In this document: positions 6,357-10,219 of the stretch, piece by piece
Layout of the letters: each line of letters opens with the position of its first letter
Numbering within the stretch: the first letter of the stretch is position 1
NCBI GenBank assembly: GCA_964511405.1
Contig: CAZEFK010000236.1
Span: forward strand, 1 to 10,219
Direction of reading: 5' to 3'
From: CAZEFK01 sp964511405
GTDB taxonomy: Bacteria > Pseudomonadota > Alphaproteobacteria > Elsterales > Elsteraceae
Length of the DNA: 10,219 bases
Translations under genes and position numbers: made by a program
The notes under the pieces: model-generated
What the model was told of the DNA's origin: nothing
The model's input: only the letters and a program-made list of their open reading frames with translations
The model's database searches: none

Positions 6357-6696
6357 GGCGTTGCTCCTTGCTTGTCGCCAATATTCGCCTCGGCGCTCCG
6401 GTTACAGAGACCGCCGTCGGCGATACTTGCGATGTGCCAGGAAGACGTAATGCCGCGTTTCGCGCCCAACTATCCGCGATAACGTTGTTGGGCTGTGAAG
6501 CAGGGCTTCACGATCAGGCCGGGCGCGCGCGCGTCGGCGCCGCCTCAGCGAAGCCGGCGAGCGATGTTGCGCGCGGGCAAAGCCCGCGTTCGAGGAGCTG
6601 GTCGCGGCATAACAGGGGCAAAAGTCCGGGCGAGCCGACTCGGCCCCAGCTCCCCACCGTCATCCCCCGCGGGGCGGCCATCGGATTGGTCGCGGC
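6357..6696. other. 340-bp gap with hairpins, no convincing gene
   Basis: This stretch separates the hydrolase start from the acyltransferase stop, both on the minus strand, so it should hold the promoter of the hydrolase row and any terminator of the acyltransferase unit. I found no clear -35/-10 pair and no T-run terminator. It contains two compact perfect hairpins: GTGAAGC-AGG-GCTTCAC (6495-6511) and CGCGGGC-AAA-GCCCGCG (6572-6588). It also contains the palindrome CCCCGCGGGG near 6665. Plus-strand open frames cross it, but they lack family resemblance and run into the antisense of the acyltransferase gene, so they are not called. GC rises towards the right, marking the return to native-type sequence. 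Confidence 0.45.
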
Positions 6697-7554
6697 TCAC
6701 GCCCCCCGGTACCGCCCGATCCGGTCCGCCGGCGCCCCGGGCGGCGCCAGTGCGAACACCCGCCGGCGCAGCAGGTCGGTCAGGGCCCGGCGGTCGGCGA
6801 CCGTGGCCAGCTCGTCATAGGGGATGATCGATCCCGCATGGACTTCGATGGTCCGCCCGACCCGGCGCAGCGCCTCGGGCACGATCATCGCCAGGCGTAG
6901 GAACAGGCTCAGCTGGCTGGCGGCATGGAACAGCCAGCTGTTCTGGCCGGCGAAATACAACGGCAGCACGTCGGCCCGCGCCTTGTGCACCAGCTTGGCG
7001 ACAAAAGTCTTCCACGGCAGGTCGCCGGCCGGCCCGAACGGCCAGCGCGCGGTCGCCACGCCGCCCGAGGGGAAGATCACGACCGTCTCGCCGCGCGTCA
7101 GGCCGGCCACCGCCTCGCGGGCGCTCGCCATGTTGACCGCCATCGCCTCGCGCGTCTCGGCGAAGTCGATGGGCAGCGACAGCGCCTGGATCTCCGGAAT
7201 GCGCAACAGGTCGGCATTGATCAGAACCTTGGCGGGCCGGCCCAGCTGCTCGGCCAGCGCCATGATCGCGATGCCGTCGGGCACCCCGAACGGGTGGTTG
7301 GCGATCAGCATCAACGGCCGCGCCGGGTCGCGGGGCGGCGGCCAGGGCTGGCCGCGCAGCTCCAGCTTGATGTCGTAGACGGCCAGCAGCCGGCCCATGG
7401 CGTCGCCGCAATAGCCGGCGAAGCCGGCGCGCCAGGCCTCGTAGCGCCGGTCGGCGTCGGCGATGCCGTAGGCGCGCTCGACCAGATGCAGGAACCGCCG
7501 GCGCCACCGGGGCATTTGGGCGCTGGCGTAGCTGATGGGCGGGCGCTGGGTCAC
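6697..7554 (-). CDS. PlsC-like lysophospholipid acyltransferase family protein
   Basis: This 285-residue protein probably transfers an acyl chain to a lipid acceptor at the inner membrane. The catalytic motif is ANHPFGVPDG (85-94), with His87 and Asp93. It is the long-spacing version of the acyltransferase HxxxxD box seen in the NHPFGGLDG subfamily, often labelled hemolysin-like or lysophospholipid acyltransferase. The second block, VVIFPSGGVATAR (158-170), replaces the FPEG box. It is followed by WKTFVAKLVHKARADVLPLYFAGQNSWLFHAASQLS and a basic segment, RRVGRTIEVHAGSIIP. There is no strong transmembrane helix, so association is peripheral. The GTG start at 7554 overlaps the TGA of the preceding gene (GTGA), which implies translational coupling; an ATG at 7515 is the alternative. 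The frame stays open far upstream through the other gene, but that part is a shadow. The acyl donor and acceptor are unknown. Confidence 0.85.
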   Translation of the reverse strand: MTQRPPISYASAQMPRWRRRFLHLVERAYGIADADRRYEAWRAGFAGYCGDAMGRLLAVYDIKLELRGQPWPPPRDPARPLMLIANHPFGVPDGIAIMALAEQLGRPAKVLINADLLRIPEIQALSLPIDFAETREAMAVNMASAREAVAGLTRGETVVIFPSGGVATARWPFGPAGDLPWKTFVAKLVHKARADVLPLYFAGQNSWLFHAASQLSLFLRLAMIVPEALRRVGRTIEVHAGSIIPYDELATVADRRALTDLLRRRVFALAPPGAPADRIGRYRGA

Positions 7555-8756
7555 CGGATCAGGCCGAACCAATAGAACGCGGCGGTGCCCAATAGCATGT
7601 GCGAGACCGATACCGCCACCACGCTGCGGGTGCGCACGAAGACGGCACCCCAATAGAGCCCGATCGCAGTGGTCAGCAGCACCGGCATCAGGCCATAGGC
7701 GATGTGCATGGCGCCGAAGGTGACGGCCGCCACCAGGCTCGACACCACGGTGCCCAGCCGCGCCCGGCTGGCGCCGAAGGCGCGCAGGATCGGCGCCTGC
7801 ACGCCGGCGCGCGCCACATATTCCTGCACCGGGCACAGCACCAGCAGATAGGCCAGGAACAGCGCCACGACCGGGCCCGACAGCAGGGTGCCGCCGGCGG
7901 CCAGGGCGTGGACCGACAGCACCGGCTCGCCCGGATACAGCCAGGCGCGCGCCGCCGCGGCCGCGGCCAGGGCGGGCAGGCTCCACAGCACGCCCGCCGC
8001 CGCCTGGCGGCCGAGCCCCGCCCGGCGCAGGCCCAGGGCCTCGGGCGGCTCGCCCAGCGCCCGCAGCAGCCCGTAGAACAGAACGCCCAGCAGGCCGTCG
8101 AACACCACGTAGAACAGGCTGACGAACGCGGCCTCGCCCAGCGCCATCTGGCGCGCCAGCTCGGCCCGGCTGTTGCTCAGCACCACGAAGCCGGCCATCA
8201 CCATGATCACCATGCTCAGATGCCGGGCCAGGCGCCGCTCGTGGGCGATCGCGGCACTCATCGACTCGGCGGTGAAGGCGGTCGTGGCGCTCAGCCGGTC
8301 GGCGGCGATGCGGCCGAAGCGGTCGGCCAGGCGCGCCGCGGCCGCCTGCAGCGCCGGCTCGCCGCGCAGGGCGGCGTGGTCGATCGCGGCGCACAGCGTG
8401 CCGGCCTCGGCGACCACGGTCGCGCTGTAGGCGGCATCGGCATCGTCGCGCAGAAAGGCGATCTCGCCGATCACCGCGCCAGGCCCCAGCGCCAGCAGGG
8501 CCAGGCGGCCCTCGTCGGCGGTGTCCCGGCACACCATCGCCTGCCCGGCCACGATCCAGTGGACCGCGGTCGCCGGCTCGCCCTCGCGGACGATGATGTC
8601 GGCGTCCGCCAGCGTCCGCAGCCGGCAGCGGCGGGCCAGCGCCGCCGCCTCCGGGCCGGCCAGCCGGTAGGTGGTCTCGAACAGGCGCGCCAGCGTAGCG
8701 GCGGGATCGTCGGCCGGGTCGGCCGGTTCGGGCGGGGCAGCGAGGGCCGCGGGCAT
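7551..8756 (-). CDS. Fusion of cyclic-nucleotide-binding-like domain and CPBP (CAAX-protease-like) membrane domain
   Basis: This 401-residue protein has two domains. Residues about 22-155 look like a Crp-type cNMP-binding fold: LARRCRLRTLADADIIVREGEPATAVHWIVAGQAMV, then LGPGAVIGEIAFL (90-102) as the phosphate-binding cassette. Glu98 matches the ribose-binding Glu, but the Arg that normally precedes SA is Tyr110 (AYSATVVA). No helix-turn-helix follows. Residues about 180-400 are a polytopic CPBP intramembrane domain with the three expected boxes: CPVQEYVARAG (308-318; the family EExxxR is here Q311-E312-R316), FGAMH (347-351) and SVSHMLLG (383-390, His386). In CAAX proteases the first Glu activates water, so Gln there may weaken or abolish proteolysis. 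The ATG at 8756 has only a weak GGCGG upstream. It is the first gene of a coupled pair with the acyltransferase. GC content is very high, as in native genes. Confidence 0.82.
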   Translation of the reverse strand: MPAALAAPPEPADPADDPAATLARLFETTYRLAGPEAAALARRCRLRTLADADIIVREGEPATAVHWIVAGQAMVCRDTADEGRLALLALGPGAVIGEIAFLRDDADAAYSATVVAEAGTLCAAIDHAALRGEPALQAAAARLADRFGRIAADRLSATTAFTAESMSAAIAHERRLARHLSMVIMVMAGFVVLSNSRAELARQMALGEAAFVSLFYVVFDGLLGVLFYGLLRALGEPPEALGLRRAGLGRQAAAGVLWSLPALAAAAAARAWLYPGEPVLSVHALAAGGTLLSGPVVALFLAYLLVLCPVQEYVARAGVQAPILRAFGASRARLGTVVSSLVAAVTFGAMHIAYGLMPVLLTTAIGLYWGAVFVRTRSVVAVSVSHMLLGTAAFYWFGLIR

Positions 8757-8816
8757 GGTCCGCCCGTTATGCCAAACTCCGCCGGCCCCGGCCTACTCTC
8801 CTGTGGCAGCATCACC

Positions 8817-8833
8817 GATAAGGTTTTCTTATC
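8817..8833. promoter_or_regulatory. Inverted repeat in the divergent promoter region
   Basis: GATAAG-GTTTT-CTTATC is a perfect 6-5-6 inverted repeat between the divergent CPBP-fusion and chemoreceptor genes. It is AT-rich in an otherwise GC-rich stretch. On the plus strand ACCGATAA (8814-8821) at its left arm matches the sigma-28 flagellar -10 consensus GCCGATAA at 7 of 8 bases, but no good TAAA box is found about 15 bases upstream. It could be a regulator site or part of a promoter. Confidence 0.35.
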
Positions 8834-8856
8834 CGAAACCATCAACAATCGAAATT

Positions 8857-8877
8857 GGACCGATCACCGGTCGGTCC
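8857..8877. promoter_or_regulatory. 7-7-7 inverted repeat upstream of the chemoreceptor gene
   Basis: GGACCGA (8857-8863) and TCGGTCC (8871-8877) form a perfect inverted repeat around TCACCGG, about 70 bp before the chemoreceptor start. It could be an operator or an mRNA leader hairpin. It has no T-run, so it is not a terminator. Confidence 0.35.
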
Positions 8878-8947
8878 CTAGCGTGTAACACGGCGCGGAG
8901 GACGAGCACGCCGCCGCCATCCATGCCGAACAGGAGGGGGCGGGCCC

Positions 8948-10219
8948 ATGTCGTCCGCGGTCGCGCTGCGTCTGCTGGGCCCCTTGCGGGCCGTTTCGAT
9001 CACCCGCCGGATCGCTGGCGGCTTCGGTCTGCTGGCGGTGCTGCTGGCGGTCCTGGGCGGGCTCGCCTGGCGGTCGCTCGACGGCATCGACCGGTCGCTC
9101 GGGACGGTCGGCGACATTGCCCAGCGCAGCACTATCGTGGCCAACCTGGATGCCGGCCTGGCGGCGCTGTGGCCGCGGATCGAAGCGGCCATGCTGACTG
9201 CGGACGCCGCCCTGCCGGGACTGCTGGACCAGGCCAAGGGACGGCTGGCCGGCGCCGGCCTGCCCGATGCCGAGCCGGCGTTCGCCACCTATGCCGCGGC
9301 CGTGGCCGAGGTGGCCGACCGCAGCCGCCGCATCCATGAGGGCCGGGCGCGCCTGGCCGAGCTCGGCAAGGGTTTCCAGGCGCCGCTGCGCGACCTGTCC
9401 GAGCATCGCAAGCTGCTGTTCGACGCCGAGGGCGTGGCGGCGATCGCCGACCTGGCGACCAGCTTGACCGAAGGGCAGCGCCTGGGCGACGCCTTCGCCA
9501 ACCTGACCGGCGCCGGCCTGACCCCGGCGGTCGCCGGCAGCGTGCCGGAGCAGGCCAAGCAGCTGACCGCCCTGTGGGGCCAGGCCGTCGACCAGGCCAC
9601 GGCATTGGCCGGCGCCGCCAATGGCGACGAGGAGCAGCAGGCGTTCGCGGCCCTGAGCCCGGCCGTGACGGCGTACCGGGCCGCGATCGCCCAGACCGTG
9701 CCGCTCGCGGTCGAGCGGGCGGCGCTCAGGCTGGAGCGCGTGGCGCCGGCCCGCGCGGCGCTTGGCGACGCCCTGCGCGCGGCGACGGCGCGCGCCCAGG
9801 ACGAGCAGGCGGCGATCATCGGCCAGGCGCGAGAGGTCGCCGGCGGCGCCACCCGCCGCACGCTGGCGCTGACCCTGGCCGCGGTGCTGCTCGGCACCGC
9901 CGCTGCCGCGGCCGTGGCAGTGTCGATCACCGGGCCGCTGAAGGCGATCACCGGCGCCATGGCGCGGGTCGCCGATGGCGACCTCGACGCACCGGTGCCG
10001 GCCCGCGACGAGCGCAGCGAGATCGGCGCCCTGGCGCAGGCCCTGATCGTGTTCCGCGATGGCGCCCGGGTCAGGCGCGACCTGGAGGCGGCGCAGGCCG
10101 AGGCGCGGGCGGCCAGCGAGGCCCGCGCCGCGCGTCTCGACGCCCTGACCCAGGCGCTCGACCAGCGCGCCCGCGGCTTGCTCGACCGGGTCGCCGATGC
10201 CGCGGCGGCGCTGGAGCGC
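8948..10219 (+). CDS. Methyl-accepting chemotaxis protein, N-terminal part (3' truncated by window)
   Basis: The frame is open from the ATG at 8948 to the window end, 424 residues without a stop. CAGGAGG lies about 10 bases before the ATG. The layout is a chemoreceptor: a short basic N-terminus, transmembrane helix 1 (about 22-42, GGFGLLAVLLAVLGGLAW), a mostly helical periplasmic sensor region (about 43-302), transmembrane helix 2 (about 303-327), and then a HAMP domain from SITGPLKAITGAMARVADGDL through RDERSEIGALAQALIVFRDG (326-372). A coiled-coil linker follows, ending in LDALTQALDQRARGLLDRVADAAAALE, which resembles the start of the alphaproteobacterial receptor signalling domain. The conserved hairpin tip lies beyond the right edge. 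A HAMP-containing kinase or cyclase is possible but less likely given the linker. The sensor domain has no recognisable Cache or PAS signature, so the ligand is unknown. The gene is divergent from the CPBP fusion gene. Confidence 0.85.
   Translation, partial: MSSAVALRLLGPLRAVSITRRIAGGFGLLAVLLAVLGGLAWRSLDGIDRSLGTVGDIAQRSTIVANLDAGLAALWPRIEAAMLTADAALPGLLDQAKGRLAGAGLPDAEPAFATYAAAVAEVADRSRRIHEGRARLAELGKGFQAPLRDLSEHRKLLFDAEGVAAIADLATSLTEGQRLGDAFANLTGAGLTPAVAGSVPEQAKQLTALWGQAVDQATALAGAANGDEEQQAFAALSPAVTAYRAAIAQTVPLAVERAALRLERVAPARAALGDALRAATARAQDEQAAIIGQAREVAGGATRRTLALTLAAVLLGTAAAAAVAVSITGPLKAITGAMARVADGDLDAPVPARDERSEIGALAQALIVFRDGARVRRDLEAAQAEARAASEARAARLDALTQALDQRARGLLDRVADAAAALER

Noticed and set aside
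1400..6450. Insertion sequence, integron or prophage explaining the foreign block
   Set aside because: No transposase, integrase, phage gene, terminal inverted repeats or target duplication could be identified by reading; only the composition supports transfer.
6368..6827. Plus-strand frames in the gap and into the antisense of the acyltransferase gene
   Set aside because: They have biased Arg/Ser/Pro composition and no recognisable fold, and they extend opposite a well-supported gene.
6697..8532. A single 611-residue minus-strand frame covering both the acyltransferase and most of the upstream gene
   Set aside because: Only the part from 7554 onward resembles a protein family. The upstream part is low-complexity Arg/Gly/Ala-rich sequence, antiparallel in meaning to the well-supported CPBP fusion gene in another frame.
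7599..8888. A long plus-strand frame opposite the CPBP fusion gene
   Set aside because: It is Gln/His/Arg/Gly-rich low-complexity sequence of the kind produced by the antisense of GC-rich genes, with no domain resemblance.

Overview
The window looks like chromosomal DNA of a high-GC alphaproteobacterium, probably of the Rhodospirillales type. The flanking genes are very GC-rich: hand counts of single 60-base lines give 80% at 421-480 and 85% at 7921-7980. The chemoreceptor at the right edge also has the HAMP-to-signalling linker style common in that group. The assignment rests on gene style only; there is no rRNA or other marker.

Layout. (1) 1-1361, plus strand: the C-terminal P5C-dehydrogenase part of a bifunctional proline-catabolic PutA, cut by the left edge. 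(2) About 1400-2360: a compositionally foreign, AT-rich patch (20 of 60 bases G or C at 1921-1980). It carries one minus-strand orphan gene for a probable lipoprotein, with a 33-bp tandem repeat and several GTTACG copies at its 5' end. (3) 2439-3140, minus strand: a two-gene toxin-antitoxin operon of the HI1419/HI1420 (RelE/HigB-like) type, toxin first, with a perfect 7-4-7 inverted repeat just upstream as the likely autoregulatory operator. (4) 3218-6356, minus strand: three genes in the order alpha/beta hydrolase with a Tat signal, small membrane protein, MATE efflux transporter. Each has its own Shine-Dalgarno sequence, and a perfect palindrome sits just before the MATE gene. (5) 6357-6696: 340 bp with no convincing gene but with two compact hairpins. 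(6) 6697-8756, minus strand: a two-gene unit joined by a GTGA stop/start overlap, encoding a cNMP-binding/CPBP (CAAX-protease-like) membrane fusion protein followed by a PlsC-like acyltransferase. (7) 8948-10219, plus strand: the 5' part of a methyl-accepting chemotaxis protein, divergent from the previous unit and cut by the right edge.

Interpretation. Sections 2 to 4 have lower GC than both flanks and contain typical accessory cargo (orphan lipoprotein, toxin-antitoxin pair, efflux pump, hydrolase). They may form a layered insertion between native genes, although no integrase, transposase or attachment site is visible. The most unusual coding feature is the cNMP-binding/CPBP fusion. It has a Gln in place of the first catalytic-motif Glu and a Tyr in place of the usual phosphate-binding Arg, and it is translationally coupled to a lipid acyltransferase. 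This suggests a sensory or regulated membrane-lipid module rather than a standard prenyl protease.
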